A program made the position numbers and the translations under genes. Positions 49,287 through 61,868 of a DNA stretch of 64,000 bases are shown here, one piece after another. The DNA comes from Adineta ricciae. Its lineage: Eukaryota; Rotifera; Eurotatoria; Adinetida; Adinetidae. Numbering within the stretch: position 1 is the stretch's first letter; every line of letters starts with the position of its first letter. The stretch is taken from the NCBI GenBank assembly GCA_905250025.1, contig CAJNOJ010000038.1, positions 186,001 to 250,000 of the forward strand. The letters run 5' to 3'. The notes under the pieces were generated by a model that was not told where the DNA came from, ran no database searches, and was given only the letters and a program-made list of their open reading frames with translations.

Positions 49287-52200
49287 AGTTGTGCGTCAGA
49301 TTTTGATTTGGTTTCTATAAACGTGTCTAGAACAGAAAGAGAAAAATCGGCCTTAAGTTCCTTGACAGAATTCTGTCACAAATGAGGTCATATCAAAATA
49401 TGACAATGAGATAGTAGTTTGCTATTCTTTTGATTGCTTCGATATATTTGACAATCCATCTTTAAGGAAGAAAGGAAAGCTTTCTTAATTACCCTAGTCC
49501 TCTATTATTTTCTGAAGGAGAAAAAAAAAGACATGGATATTTTTCTCCATCATATTCTCAGAAAAGACTTTGATGTCTTTCTGTTGTTTTTACTGTCGTC
49601 TGCATGTATAGTATATTCATCTCCGCTCTCTCTCTCCCTTGTTTTCTTCTGTCATGTTACTATTCATCCCAAAAGCATGCAATAAGACTCCACGTCACCC
49701 ATTAATATATTATCTTCAGTCAAGCAATAATCTTCTTTTGCACTAGCGAGGTCTTGCGATTCTCCTCTCCTCTTTCCTATATGCTTGCCCTTTGATCGAT
49801 TACACATTGTCGTTGTGGTGGTATCGATTCACTAGCCATGTTTATGCATGTGCACAAACGAGAAGTCGAACATACGGTAGTTCCACGTTAAATCCTATTC
49901 CATTTCGATTTCCTTCGTGTGCTGGAAGCTCGTTACCTGATGAGTAAATAGAAGAGTACTGTTTGAATGAATTATAAATGAAACTGCAGGAGGAAAAAAA
50001 GGGGGGGAAAATAAATGAGAAAAAAGACCGAATGCGCATTCTTTTTCAATAAATAAGCATGCGCGAAGCCCTTACTGAACCTCCATATCTGATTGTGTAC
50101 TTTTTTTTAAATAAAAACTAGAATAACTAACTATTAATAGTATCTTATCGAAGTTGTTTGTGAAGGGAAAGAGAGAGAGAAAGATAGAGAACGAATAAAT
50201 GAAGTGTCACATACTCTAATGAATTGAACACGTTTGTGTTGTTGACAACATAAAGCAACAAAATATAAAAACGTTTTCTTCGTCTTCCTCGCTTCTATTT
50301 TTTCAAAAAAAAACGCAGTCATAATAGACTTTCTCTCTCTTTTTTTTCATCTTTCCATGACTCTTTTTATACGCTGATGGCAAATGGTGCGCTTTGTCTC
50401 CCTCTCTCCCTCTTCTGATTTTCTCCTTCCATCAAGCACTTCTTTTTTCTTCGTTGCGTATTTGCGTGTGTGCTGGGCGTGAGTATGTGACTGCATAGCA
50501 ATTCATCCTGATTAACCGTAACACAAATAAACGTTCCTCTTAACTCGATTGCTATTATTTTGTTATTGTCATACTGAGTTTGTCGACATCGTTAGATGAT
50601 CATTCAATCGGTATCTCGTCTTCATGGAAGAAGTGAACTTGAAATTAATCAGTTCCTACATGCAATCACTAGATAAAAAAGGGGGGAATACAAGAGTTCT
50701 AGAACTAATCGGAAAGACTCTTTTCTTTTCTTTTCTTTTCTCTGCTTCCTAATTGGAATCCGTGAGAAAGTTTCGTGCTTAGACCTTGTTAACAACGAGA
50801 AAATTAAGTCGATCTTAATGAAAACAAAAAACATACACATGTTGATTACAACCGACTGACAAGGATTTTGATAAATCTAAACTAAAAACATGCTCAATAC
50901 ATATCCATCAAGAGTAACAAACTTGTCTAAATAACCTGACAAAACTGATTCGCACGTCTTCAACAGGTCAGTGAAGAAATCTTCAGAAGACATGCTGTGC
51001 GTTGTTGTTTGCGCAAATAAGTGATGTGTCATATTGTTAACATTTCATTGAAAAATAACAGAAGAGAAAAGAGTTGATGGCATTGAGTGTTGTGCACTTT
51101 GATTCAAACGCATAGAAACGGTAAACAAATGAACCGAAATTTGAAAATCTCGTATTCAGAACAACAAAGCAGTAATTCATCATGTTAAAACAGATGAAGA
51201 GGTTGACTATTAATAGAAAGAAAGAAAAAAGTAAAAAAAAAACGTCCCTTTACATTAGCAGGTCATATAGACATTTTCAATTGAAATGTTTTTATGTAGA
51301 ACTCTGATCTTTTGCTTTCTCTTGACCTGACGAATAATAAGAATTTTAAAAAAGAATATATTTTTATTAAAAATTTTCTATTTTGTTTCTTTTTTCTGAA
51401 CTATTGACGATAAATAATTGATTGACAAGATAGAAAACGGTACTACTCACTCATCGTCGTTGGAAAACATTCCTACGACATTTGATCAACTCTACTTCGA
51501 ATATAAATATTCATCGAACTCGTTATGATTTGTTTCAAACAATATTTAATAAAAACACAAGGTAATTGAAGTTTATTTTCATCTATCTTTCACACGTAGG
51601 TGTCAATGTCATGTCAACGACGTAATACTTTATATTAAAAATTCATTTTTCTAACGAGAAAAAATGGCAAATTGAGTAGGATAATCCCATCTTCATACCT
51701 CCCATACACTTATTAACTAACTTGCTTCTATTCATCAAATGAGAATGTTTCTTCTTTGTATTGCAATTCGGAAACGCTTTTTCTTTTCAATAAAAGACAA
51801 TTATCTCGTGATTCATATTTAAATTCCTGAGAGATTTGTTAAAGAAAAGCTTTTTTCTTATGCACCGTCTAGAAAGAAATTCATACGACAGATTACATCG
51901 TTCTCCGTGATTCGATTGATAAAAGAAAAACATTCAATTAGAACTTCATTCATCGAATAAATGAACACTTTTCGACATTTTCCGACCGAATCCGATGTCC
52001 TTCGATAATAATATTTATTCAATTAACAACACTCATCTTGTTTATCTTCAAACTACACATCGAAAAACTATTAAAAATCAATCGAGCGTAACTTGAAATC
52101 AAAGACAAACGATATGTTCATTCATCTCAAACAAAAAAATCAGTTTCAAAGATAGCCAACGGTCATTGAAATGAATAAGTCATTGTCTTCCACAAGGTAA

Positions 52201-52287
52201 ACGATTCATGTCATGATCATTACATAAAAACTTCTGTTTTTTTTTCTGTGCTTTATTTCTAAATAAGTATACACCGGGATGAAATGT
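49287..52287. other. 3.0 kb gene-free region
   Basis: No recognisable coding sequence on either strand. It has TC- and A-rich runs (for example 50160-50185, 50330-50410 and 50718-50740) and probably holds the PKA-C promoter or 5' UTR exons and the 3' UTR of the STRA6-like gene. Confidence 0.4.
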
Positions 52288-54808
52288 CTAATATTTCCTT
52301 GTTAGAGTTTGTGTTAAGCCAATTTTATCGAAGATCTTTTCCAATGTTTTCGATTGAGGAATTTTGTGGGATGGTAATCGATGTTTTCGATAACGTCGCA
52401 GTTGTTCATTTCGAATTAATGTATAAGCCAATGCCCAACGAAAACGTTGAATTTGAGTGAATTTGTCTTGTTCGTATGTGCGACGAATCTTCTCAATTGT
52501 TAATTTAGACTTCAATTTTCGTATATCAATCAACCGTTGTCGAATGATATCAATAAAAACATTCAAAACAGGATGTCGTTGATTCTTTTCGATATGGAAG
52601 AAGCTAACATACGATGCATACGATGAATCGTACATTTCCAAGCCTCGGCCATATGGTGAGTAATCTAATCGTGCGAAAAATATCACTGAACATACAAAAG
52701 CTTTCGTTATACGTGTCAAACACATGAGAAAACCGAGGAAACAGTCGAAAAAGAAACTGAAATAGGAAAATGTATAGTACAATCGAAGATTGCGCAAGGC
52801 AAGAAAATGAGATTTCTCTACAAATAGTAATTTACATAGAAGACGAACAAATAATAATTGAAATAATAAAAATATCAGCATCGGAAGAAAAAGTTTCGCG
52901 ACAAATTCTAAAACCATTAGTGAGTAAAGAACATAACGAGATAAAATATAAAAAATCGAAACACATAAAAACAGAAAACCATAACTATAAACTAACGAAC
53001 CTAAACAAGCAAAGACATATGAATGAATGAATAGTGAAAGTCTTACATACCCATGAAACGTCCTGGATAATGCATTGATTTACTAACAATAGTAATCGAT
53101 GAAATCTGTTTCGCTGTTGGAATATCATGGAATATTCCTCGATATGCATTACACATTTGTGTTTGATAATGTTTCAAACCGAAGAACAATTGTATACAAG
53201 TGATAAACGCAGTTAAAAGACAAATATACTTGATATCACGATTGATGTGATTTAAATTCAAATTGTAACATAAATCTTTGGATAAATCAGCTAAAGCACA
53301 AAGAATTAAATTGAGAAATAAGAGTAATTTTTTAGTTAGAACATATGTATGATCTTGGATCCAAAATGTAAAATAATATATCAATGTTAATGCACTTGTA
53401 TAGATGCAAACAATCAGTTTCGAATAACGAAAATATGGACGAATTGAATAGATGTTTTTCTTGAAGAAATAAATTAAATAATTGAGAAAGCGAAATAGAT
53501 GTGAATAATCATTAGGATTCGTAGATATTTCATTTGTGGATGATTTCAAGAGATTATATCTGACATATTTCCAACGTGGAGATGATTTGTATAACAAATT
53601 CTTATGCTGAATCGTATTTCGAAATGTGTTCAAAAACATTACAGTTAATCGAACAGCCAAGAAGACAATAAAGTAATAATACGGTGCATATCTTAATGTG
53701 TTATAGACGATACTTTGTCGATTCAATTCCAAAGAATAGTTTAAACGATTCAGATCATTTTCAACTTCATTTTGATCATCATAGGTTGAATTAATTAAAT
53801 GTTGCTCGATTTGATGATTAAACCAAACTTGAGTATTCTGATACGTATCATTCAGTTGACTTGTTCGATTTGTCCCTAAAGAAATTTCTCATTGTTAGAT
53901 GAATACTATGTAATCAAGTTACCTAAATAATCGATGAAATTGATTCCCATTTGATGAAATTTCGTCAAGATCTCCTTAATCATCGATTTTTTCCTTTCAT
54001 CTAGTCGACAGTTGATATCTGATTGTAATTTGAATATAATCTCGCAATACAAATATATCGACGCTAAACCATAACAAATAATGTTCGCTAGACGGTTTTC
54101 ATACGTATTTTCCTGTTCGAATATCGCTAAGATTGGAAAATATCGTAAGCCTAGCATCAATCCAATACCAAATTGCAAAATTAAATCGAGTAGAGGACCG
54201 TTTTGAAAATGTTTTGTTCCATTGATAATGAATTCATCGAAGATATGCAGAATTTCCAAGGCAATAATACCAAATACAGCAGCGGATTCGAATCGATGAA
54301 TATGTGAATGAGAATTGAAGATCATAGGCATGGAAAATTGCGAACAAAACGATCGGAATTTTTTCTTCGTCACATTTTCAAAAACAATTAAAATAACGAT
54401 TAGAAGACAAAGAATACTCAATGAAACATAATTCACAGGAATCTTGTAATATAGATTAAAATTGATTTGAAATAGTCGACAGATCTTTGACGGCGATTGT
54501 GCAGATGTAACATTGGTTGTTTTCAAATTTTCAAGTTTAAATTCATAAATTGTGTAACAACAAAATGTAGCGAAGAAAATTGTAATCAAACAGATTAACA
54601 ATCGACTGAGATAATACCAAGATTTGTGACGAAAAATGATGCCGGATGATGATGATGACGAAGAATGAATTGAGGAACGACGAAGATTGACAATGATATG
54701 TGGAGACGATGTTGTTAGATCATCTTGACGGAGCAATTGATCAGATGATAAGTTTGGAATTGAATAGAAATTTTCTCGTGCAAGACGAGAAGAACTTCTT
54801 GTCTCCAT
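52288..54808 (-). CDS. STRA6: STRA6-like retinol transporter
   Basis: Three long exons: 54808-53923, 53875-53051, 53000-52288; 807 residues. It is a multi-pass membrane protein with at least nine hydrophobic segments. STRA6 features include a GLRYFPILAIFEQE helix, a long juxtamembrane stretch with HNKNLLYKSSPRWKYV-like basic sequence, and near the C-terminus ARLDYSPYGRGLEMYDSSY then EKNQRHPVLNVF, the STRA6 cytosolic calmodulin/RBP-receptor region. Family role: cellular uptake of retinol from a carrier protein. The ATG at 54808 lies one base after a TTTTAG acceptor with a good pyrimidine tract. Upstream in-frame codons to 54898 are therefore considered intron or pre-acceptor sequence. The acceptor could take a UTR exon or a spliced leader. 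Confidence 0.8.
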
Positions 54809-55527
54809 TCTAAAACGAAACAAAGAGGAAATGAACAAACGCGAAGTTTCAATTGACGCACAATGTGCGTATCGTTCGTTCTCGTCTTCGTTGAACACGA
54901 ACGAAAATAAAATGCATGAAAAGTTACATAAGATTTTCGAAATTTCTCTTTCAACAGATGCTCATGAAAGATATACATATACATATGAACATCGCGAGTA
55001 CACTCATCGATGTGCGTGATCGCATTTATCATCGGCGAGTCGCGTCCGTCTTCGAATGAAAATTGTTGTATAATATACGACTCGCATATATTTATACTCA
55101 ATCATCTATATATGTACGCACCGAATCTTGATCAACAGATAGTCGAGAAGAGAGAAAAAGAAAAAGTGATGCAAACAATTTCTGTTTCAATGCAGTTTGT
55201 CATCGTCTTGCATGTGTGTGTATGCGAAAGGGTGTTATAAATTCGAAAATAATGATATCATCTACCTTCAATGTGTCTCGACGCCCTGTTCTAATTGGGG
55301 ACACTGTAATGTAATCCATTAGTGTTCAACTTAGCAAACATGAATAGTATATCCTCTTTAAATTTAGTTTTATATAATCTATCGAACTGTATGTGAAGAT
55401 TTGATTCGACAAAATGAATATGTTCATCATCAAAGACATGAAAACGTATTAAATTGATATTTACAAATAGATGAAATAGACAATTATTAAGAGAACAAAG
55501 AACTAATGAAGATCGATTAAATGAAAC
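54809..55527. other. Spacer between STRA6-like and lectin/EGF genes
   Basis: 720 bp between two genes on the same strand. A possible 28-codon open exon reads on the minus strand at about 55297-55383 after a TTCGATAG, but its acceptor is weak. It could be an alternative tail exon of the lectin gene. Otherwise it is upstream sequence of STRA6. Confidence 0.35.
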
Positions 55528-57140
55528 TTACTTTCTTTTATCTTTCATTTGGTACAACAAATGAAATAGTGGTAATAATATCAAAAATAAACATGCTAAA
55601 CAGATAAGAATCAGACCAAGTATTGATTGAACACCTCGACTGCTCACTAAAAATAAACAAAACGGACTCATTTTTTTTCAATTTGTCAATTTGAAAAGAT
55701 CAACATTAATAATGATACTTTCAAAAATGATAGACAATCCATTATTATCCTTTTTGAATAATGAATGACGTTATACATTGTCATCTCCATTAAACACTCC
55801 TTCTCGTTCGATATGCACAAAGAGAGAGAGAGAGAGAGAGAGAGAAAACGTCTCATCCAGTTTTATCAAACATGTGTATCAGTTCATCTAGACAACGCAT
55901 TTATTCCTCTCAATTGCACAGGTGATTTCTTCTTCCTTATTTTTCAATTACGAATCGTACTTGTCGATACGAATTTGTGGATCAAAATGATAAACAAAGA
56001 CAGATGCTCATTGTTTTCTTTTGTTTCAAACATCATTTATCACCCTTGTTTCGATGTTTTAAACATGTACATATGGGAGATCAAAGTGATCAGTGCAAAT
56101 ACGCTTGATTTCAAATGCAAACATCGAGACAACTTACATTTCTCACAATATTCGCCAGTATACATAAAATTGCAAATACATTTGTATTTCACGACTAAAT
56201 TTTGACATGTCCCATGTGGACCACATCGGGTATTATTGTAACAACTATTGATTTCTATTGTAAAGAGACAGTCGACTTTTTTTCGGGGAATATCGACGGA
56301 AACTTACTCATTTTGCATATGAAATGATCGCTACGTCGTTCGAGACGAAATTTCTCCTCTAAGGATATTCGTTTTGTTGCTTTGCTGATATCGATAACCA
56401 AAGAAAGATTTTTCACGGGCAAATCAAATGATGGTTTGTATGTTAATGAGTATTCATTCGTATTAGTCAAATATAAATATTGATGGTCCAAAGTTCTTGG
56501 TCTTAATTTTAATACTTAATACATAAGGAATGAATACAATATCTATTGAAGTAGAGTTGAGAAGAATACTCACAGCGACGACCTTGGGTAAAATTCACGG
56601 CAATTCGTGGACTATCGAATGATGGTGTTTGGTTGTAAATTCGATCGAGAACATAAGTAAATTCATCGAGAGTGTCAATATCCCAAAGTTTAGCTCGTAA
56701 TAAACGACAACGAGAAGCAGCTAAATGCAATTCAGAGAAAAACCTACTAGGGAAAATGAATGAGTTATAGAAATAGACTTACCCTCGGTAGCCGATACGT
56801 CATCATATCGTATTCCTTTCAAGTTGTTCATCTGTTTCGGTGGTAAGTAAAAGTAACATGAGCCATTGTAGAAAAAACTTCCCAATGGACAATCTATTAA
56901 TAATATTTCGATAGAATTTATTGCATAGTCGATAGAAGCTACAAACTCGAAGCAAGTTGATCAATTTTCGTAATCGCATCTTTAATTGCTTGTTGGAATC
57001 CTTGAAAAGAGATGATTTAGCAATTATAAAAGACATTCGCTATACATACGTGAACCAAATTCTTCATGTTTTTCATTGGCAATAACACAATGATATTGTT
57101 GGAATAAGCCAATAATGAGTAACATACTTGGTGACATCAT
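55528..57140 (-). CDS. C-type lectin / EGF type I membrane protein
   Basis: Seven exons: 57140-57050, 57000-56947, 56893-56783, 56720-56574, 56514-56308, 56254-56138, 55646-55528; phases close to 281 residues. A signal peptide (PSMLLII...) is followed by a short helix, then a C-type lectin-like domain (NCPLGSFFYNGSCYFYLP ... RCRLLRAKLWDID ... HFICK), one EGF module (CYNNTRCGPHGTCQN ... YKCICNF ... GEYCEKC), a TM helix (SILGLILICLACLFLILL) and a six-residue tail MKDKRK. The lectin fold lacks an obvious EPN/QPD-WND calcium site, so glycan binding is uncertain. The stop TAA overlaps a GTAAGT donor. Intron 2 starts GTTTGT. Confidence 0.75.
55820..55845. repeat. (GA)n microsatellite
   Basis: About 12 uninterrupted AG units inside the intron 55647-56137 of the lectin/EGF gene. 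Confidence 0.9.
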
Positions 57141-57884
57141 GTATCTAGGTAAAACATCAAAAGTCATACTGATCTCTTTTCTTCATCAAAAAGTCAGTTC
57201 TATTTAAATAAATCTGATAGACATTGTCAATAAAATACTTCGTTGTTTAAAGTCTCTATTCACTGGCTTCATCATTACTCAACAGACAGACATTGTATTG
57301 TCTACATTATCAGTCTCGATCGTTCCAACAAAAGATAATAACGTTCAGTGATGTATCGATTGTTTATAATATTCAGTAGAGTTCAACTCGAATATCGATT
57401 GACTGATGAACATCACTTCGAAAAAGAAAATGATTTACATAAGATTCTCAAGTCAAGGTAATCGAATGCTAAGTCCTCGAAGATGATATTCTATCTGATC
57501 ATTCCGTATTTTGTTGTTGAGTAAGAACAACAACGTAACTATGCTTCATTATCATATAAAAGTATTTCTTCTTTCTTTCTCTATTCATTCGAGTTGTATC
57601 AAGTTTATGCAAACTGACTTATGAAAATGACCGAGTCCGACAGTCGTCGACGATTTGCGAAAAATTAACTTTTGAAAATGAAAACTGACATACATAAAAT
57701 ATGAAAATTAATCTTTCGAACAAGGTGATTCAATTGAACACCAAACTTTGATATTCTTTTGTTCTACTTGATTCCATTGTGCAGCATCAGATCAAATTTT
57801 ATAAGAGAGAAAAAAAGACGTTATCGTTTCAACGCGTAAATGTGTAATCACAAGAGAAGGAAAGAAAAAAATATATATGGCGAA
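57141..57884. other. Intergenic region
   Basis: No gene was seen between the lectin/EGF gene and the tRNA. Contains the tRNA 3' flank with its T-run terminator. Confidence 0.4.
57865..57871 (-). terminator. Pol III terminator of tRNA-Ala
   Basis: A run of seven T on the minus strand, 14 nt beyond the 3' end of the tRNA, as expected for RNA polymerase III termination. Confidence 0.7.
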
Positions 57885-57957
57885 TGGAGATGCCGGGCAT
57901 CGATCCCGGTGCCTCTCGCATGCAAAGCGAGCGCTCTACCGAGTGAGCTACATCCCC
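57885..57957 (-). tRNA. tRNA-Ala (anticodon TGC)
   Basis: The minus strand starts GGGGATGTAGCTCA and ends GGCATCTCCA. The acceptor stem GGGGATG pairs with CATCTCC with one G-T pair. The D arm, an anticodon loop CTTTGCATG (anticodon TGC, Ala) and a T arm CCGGGATCGATGCCCGG are all present. The A-box (TAGCTCACTCGG) and B-box (GGGATCGATGCC) look functional. No intron and no encoded CCA. Confidence 0.95.
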
Positions 57958-58929
57958 GCGCTTCTTACTCATGCAATATTTCTATACAACATAGATAAAG
58001 AACGAGAAAACGAATAGGATTAAATGATTATTATACTCAGCAGGACTGATAATCTATCGATGAGCAGACATATACAGAAGGATAAGCTTGACAAAAGAGA
58101 GATAATCAGGAAAAAATCAAGTTTTGTCTACGAAAGAAATGATTTATTTCTCTAGTTTTGATCTTTCGTTGTAATATAGTATTTTGCTTAGTAATAACTT
58201 ACGGTTTCATCTATGATTGTTCACTGCTAAGTCGATCAGTCTTCTTTTTCCTATACGATCGCTTTCTATCGCTTATATTCGTCCGTCTATTGATTCCATG
58301 TCTACAATAAAAACAAAATTATACCGATTCTAATTGAAATAACAAATATATCTCTACTCCTTTCATTCCTATGAACTTGTCGGACGAATATTTTCTTGAG
58401 CATCTGTGCTTATATACATAATGACTTTATCGTTGACATCTACTCAGCAAATATGATATATTTGATGTGAGCTGTATTCGCATAGATTCATTTTCTCACC
58501 ATGATTGGCTTGGCAGCAACACAAGTGTTTGGATTATAAATGATGACTATTAGACAGAATTCTTATGTAAAAGAATTGAATGATTTGTTCAGTAACCAGA
58601 TCAATTATTCAATCACCGTCTTGATAAACGTGCCAGAAATATAAAAATAGAAATCAATGATTCATGATGAACAAATGAGTCATTTGACACTCGGTTGTTT
58701 TTATTTCATTGAACAGATATTGAGCGTGCTTCATATGGTTTTGTAAACACAATGAATCGAATCAATTTCATATATTTTCTTAGAGAAAATCGAATTTTAT
58801 TCATTGTAGATTTAGAAGCTCTAGCTATAACTATACACTTATTAATTACTGTGCAAAATATCCACGTAAAGTCTAGATAGTGACTGAGTTTTATTTCGAT
58901 AAAATGAGAAGAACAGTGTTTGTTAAATT
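57958..58929. other. Intergenic region
   Basis: About 970 bp, AT-rich, between the tRNA and the GM2A-like gene. No ORF or RNA gene is recognised. Confidence 0.4.
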
Positions 58930-59567
58930 TTAACCGGATGGTTTAGCTGGTTTAACGGTGAATTTGATAATAATATTCGCATAGGATCCTTGTGAATCAT
59001 AAGTATCCAATTGAAAAGAGAAATCTCCTGAAGCCATAAAACTGGCGATACTGGCTTGGGCATCTGGTAAGACCATTTTTTCTTTGATGATGTTCAATGA
59101 GCCAGCAGGAATGTTGAATGGACAATTACAGTCAACACCATAGTTAGCAGCTGTTGGTGGACAAGTTTCTGGTCTAAATGACGGTAACATTGTTTGAAGT
59201 ACAACACATAAATCAGCGTAATCGCATGAGCCGACTTCTACACCATCGATTTTGTAGCATTTGACTGGAAGAGTGATACCGCTGACTGTACGGACAATTT
59301 TAAGGACAGTTCGAATTTTTTCTACAAATTTATTAGATTACATATCAGCTCTCGAATCAATCGTCATCAACACTTACGAATTGGTCTCTTAAGATTAGCG
59401 CGAAGAGTGAGAAGTGCTTCTCCAGGATTTAGAATTGGCATGGGTGTGACATCAGCTTCGAGAATTTCAGCACCACTTGAAGATAAAACTTGATATTCAA
59501 GTTTATTATAGTCACCTTGAACATTAGCAATCACAGCTAATGTGAAAAGAACGAAAATTGTTTGCAT
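58930..59567 (-). CDS. GM2A: GM2 activator-like ML-domain lipid-binding protein
   Basis: Two exons, 59567-59378 and 59321-58930; 193 residues, the same length as human GM2A. A signal peptide (MQTIFVLFTLAVIANVQG) precedes a beta-rich ML domain with the GM2A cysteine pattern: LPVKCYKIDGVEVGSCDYAD, CPPTAANYGVDCNCPFNIPAG and a final strand YANIIIKFTVK. Family role: a lysosomal or secreted lipid-presenting cofactor that lifts glycolipids out of membranes. The ATG opens a clean signal peptide. Confidence 0.85.
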
Positions 59568-60404
59568 CTTAATAGATTCAAATGCGATGGAAATCTTCGG
59601 TCCAGTTCGTTACTTATATAGATAATGATCAGCAACGAAGGAATCCGCCCACATGTTGATATGGTGCGACGACTATCGCGCATTTAATTTGCCAAAATCT
59701 ATATCAATGATCAGGCCATATTCTATCGAACCAATACATGTCCTTCTACTTATCTATTGTCTGACAAAATTTGCATGGAGAGTCCAAACAACAAACGGGC
59801 GGAATATTATATCTCTGAGAATCAAACATATTGTGTCGAGGTCATCATTTTTAAAGGCCAATATTCAATTAATACTTCCAGAAGTTCCATGAGTGCACGT
59901 AAGGTCGATGCTTTTCGAAATACTCTTTTCATCTAATAATCATACAGATGAGACAATACTTCTTGACTATAAGACAAATTTTAATTAGAATATTTCACTA
60001 TTGTTGAGAATTTTGTTGAATAAAGTTCTGAATGGACTTTTTCGTCAACAATTAGAGGAAATGTTGCGACGATAGACGAAGAAGACAGACAATCAACTAT
60101 AGTTTGAGAATGTTCTTTTTCACTTTATAGTATTCAAGAGATTTACTCGAAGGTAACTCTCATAAACAATGTTCTTTCGTCTCATCTGTCCAAGAAGATG
60201 CCGAACATCTTTTGATTAAAATCTATGCTCTGCGGTAGTAAAAGACAAATGTCAGCTAGTATCCTGAGAAAAAGCACGTAGCTATAATTAAATATATCAT
60301 TAGATACGGATGCACTCATGCAACTTCAAAAAACGACAAAACCGGGGTTTATTCTTAGAATACAGCTATATGAGATTAACCAGTCAACATCTATCACATT
60401 TAAT
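59568..60404. other. Intergenic region
   Basis: About 840 bp between the GM2A-like start and the end of the nuclear receptor gene. A TATA-like ACTTATATAGATA on the minus strand at about 59611-59624 sits about 45-55 bp upstream of the GM2A-like ATG. No other gene. Confidence 0.45.
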
Positions 60405-61868
60405 TCAAGTCAATTGTAAAATTGTTTTCAACAATCCATCAAGAAATTGTACATCATCATTTAATCGTATAATCGTATTAATTTGTTCAATCATGTCTTG
60501 CAAGTGTAAGTATTTTACAATCATATTCATATATAAATTTCTCGCCTGGTTTTCGCCGAACTTTTCCACCATATATAACCACAATAATTCGACGTAATTC
60601 GTTTGAATACGTTTGATATAGTCCAACTGTTTGTATTCACTTGTGTCGATGTTTGTCGTTTGTGTATTTGTAGTAAAAAATAGAATCACTGTGAATAATT
60701 TAATCACTAACGGATCAGAGACGACAAATGAAACAAAACTATTGGATAAAAATTGATAAATCGTGTGTAAATTGATTTGATTTATACAGCCAATTGTTTG
60801 TACATATGTATAACGAAATTTCGAATGGCTTGGTGTTTTTAGTAGAGCGTAGTTAATCGGTAGAAGTGCATGAGCATTTTGTTTTATTAACAGAACCTGA
60901 TCGTCGATATTGACCTGTTGGAATTCAGGAAGATGCTTAAAATAGTTGATAAAATTGACAATCACCGGTCGTTTTCGATTATAAAAGTCGTGTAATCGTA
61001 AGCAAAGAAGTTCGTTCGGTGGAGTGTAACCAGATATCGTCGGTTCACTGACATATTGATCGTAACAGTGAGCTAAATTGTTTAGATGAGTGCGATGTGT
61101 TGAGTTTAAGAGACTAATTGATTGAAAATCACTCGGGTGTCTATCAATTGTTACCTAAACAAGAATCTTTCACAATCGAAACCGAAATTTCATTGACCAA
61201 ACTCTTCACTTTATTATGTTTCGCCCTTCGAGTCATATCTAATCGAAGTCGTTTGATAGTTTTCTCTTCTTCACTTCGTATCCATTCCTTTCTCATACCT
61301 AAACGACGTTTTCTAGTACAAATTCTCAACATCAATGTCTTTTGCATACCAACGGCAAAACACTTTCTTATGCGACATCCAGCACAATGTCGACGATTCT
61401 CAGCAGTGATTTGGCAATTCCCATTGAACCGACAACGAATTTCTTTCTAAAAACAAATTTCGGAAAATTACTCCAATCAAATTACTCAGTCATATTTACA
61501 ATATTTCGCAAAGCATTTCGTCGGAAAAAAGCTAAAAAACTCGATAGGTAAACACAGAACTCGAACGAATGTTTATTTCACCTTTGCAGCTTTCACATGT
61601 AATTTGATCGAAATTATACCCGAAAGCACGAGCTCCACAAACAACGCACTGCAAATCTCTCTTCTCCAATTGTTTCTTCTCTTTTCGATTATCTCCAAAT
61701 CTTGATATATCATACTACAAAAAAACAATCAGTCGATCGTAAACAAATTCCATTCAATTCTCAAACCTGTTCTAACATTGTCGATATATTTATATTCGGA
61801 TCGAATAAATAATCGTCGACATAGAGAAGTTCTTCTTGTTTCACCGTGTAAATAGAGTTTTCATTCAT
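60405..61868 (-). CDS. HR96/DAF-12-type nuclear receptor (NR1I/J group)
   Basis: Exons: 61868-61767, 61714-61582, 61531-61500, 61446-61210, 61154-60405; 417 residues. The DBD starts CVVCGARAFGYNFDQITC with P-box CESCKA then FFRRNAL, the hallmark of the HR96/DAF-12 group. The second zinc module CRFNGNCQITAENRRHC and CAGCRIRKC follow. A basic hinge leads to a helical LBD (FKHLPEFQQVNIDDQVLLIKQ). Family members sense sterols or xenobiotics. The 55-bp intron 61155-61209 was placed because unspliced reading shifts frame; removing it joins exons 4 and 5 in phase 0. Intron 1 has a GTTTGA donor with an in-frame TGA, so it must be spliced. The ATG directly follows TTTATTTTAG; a further 5' exon is possible. 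Confidence 0.85.

Noticed and set aside
54809-54898. In-frame upstream extension of STRA6
   Set aside because: A strong TTTTAG acceptor with a pyrimidine tract lies directly before the ATG at 54808, so the upstream codons are most likely not exonic.
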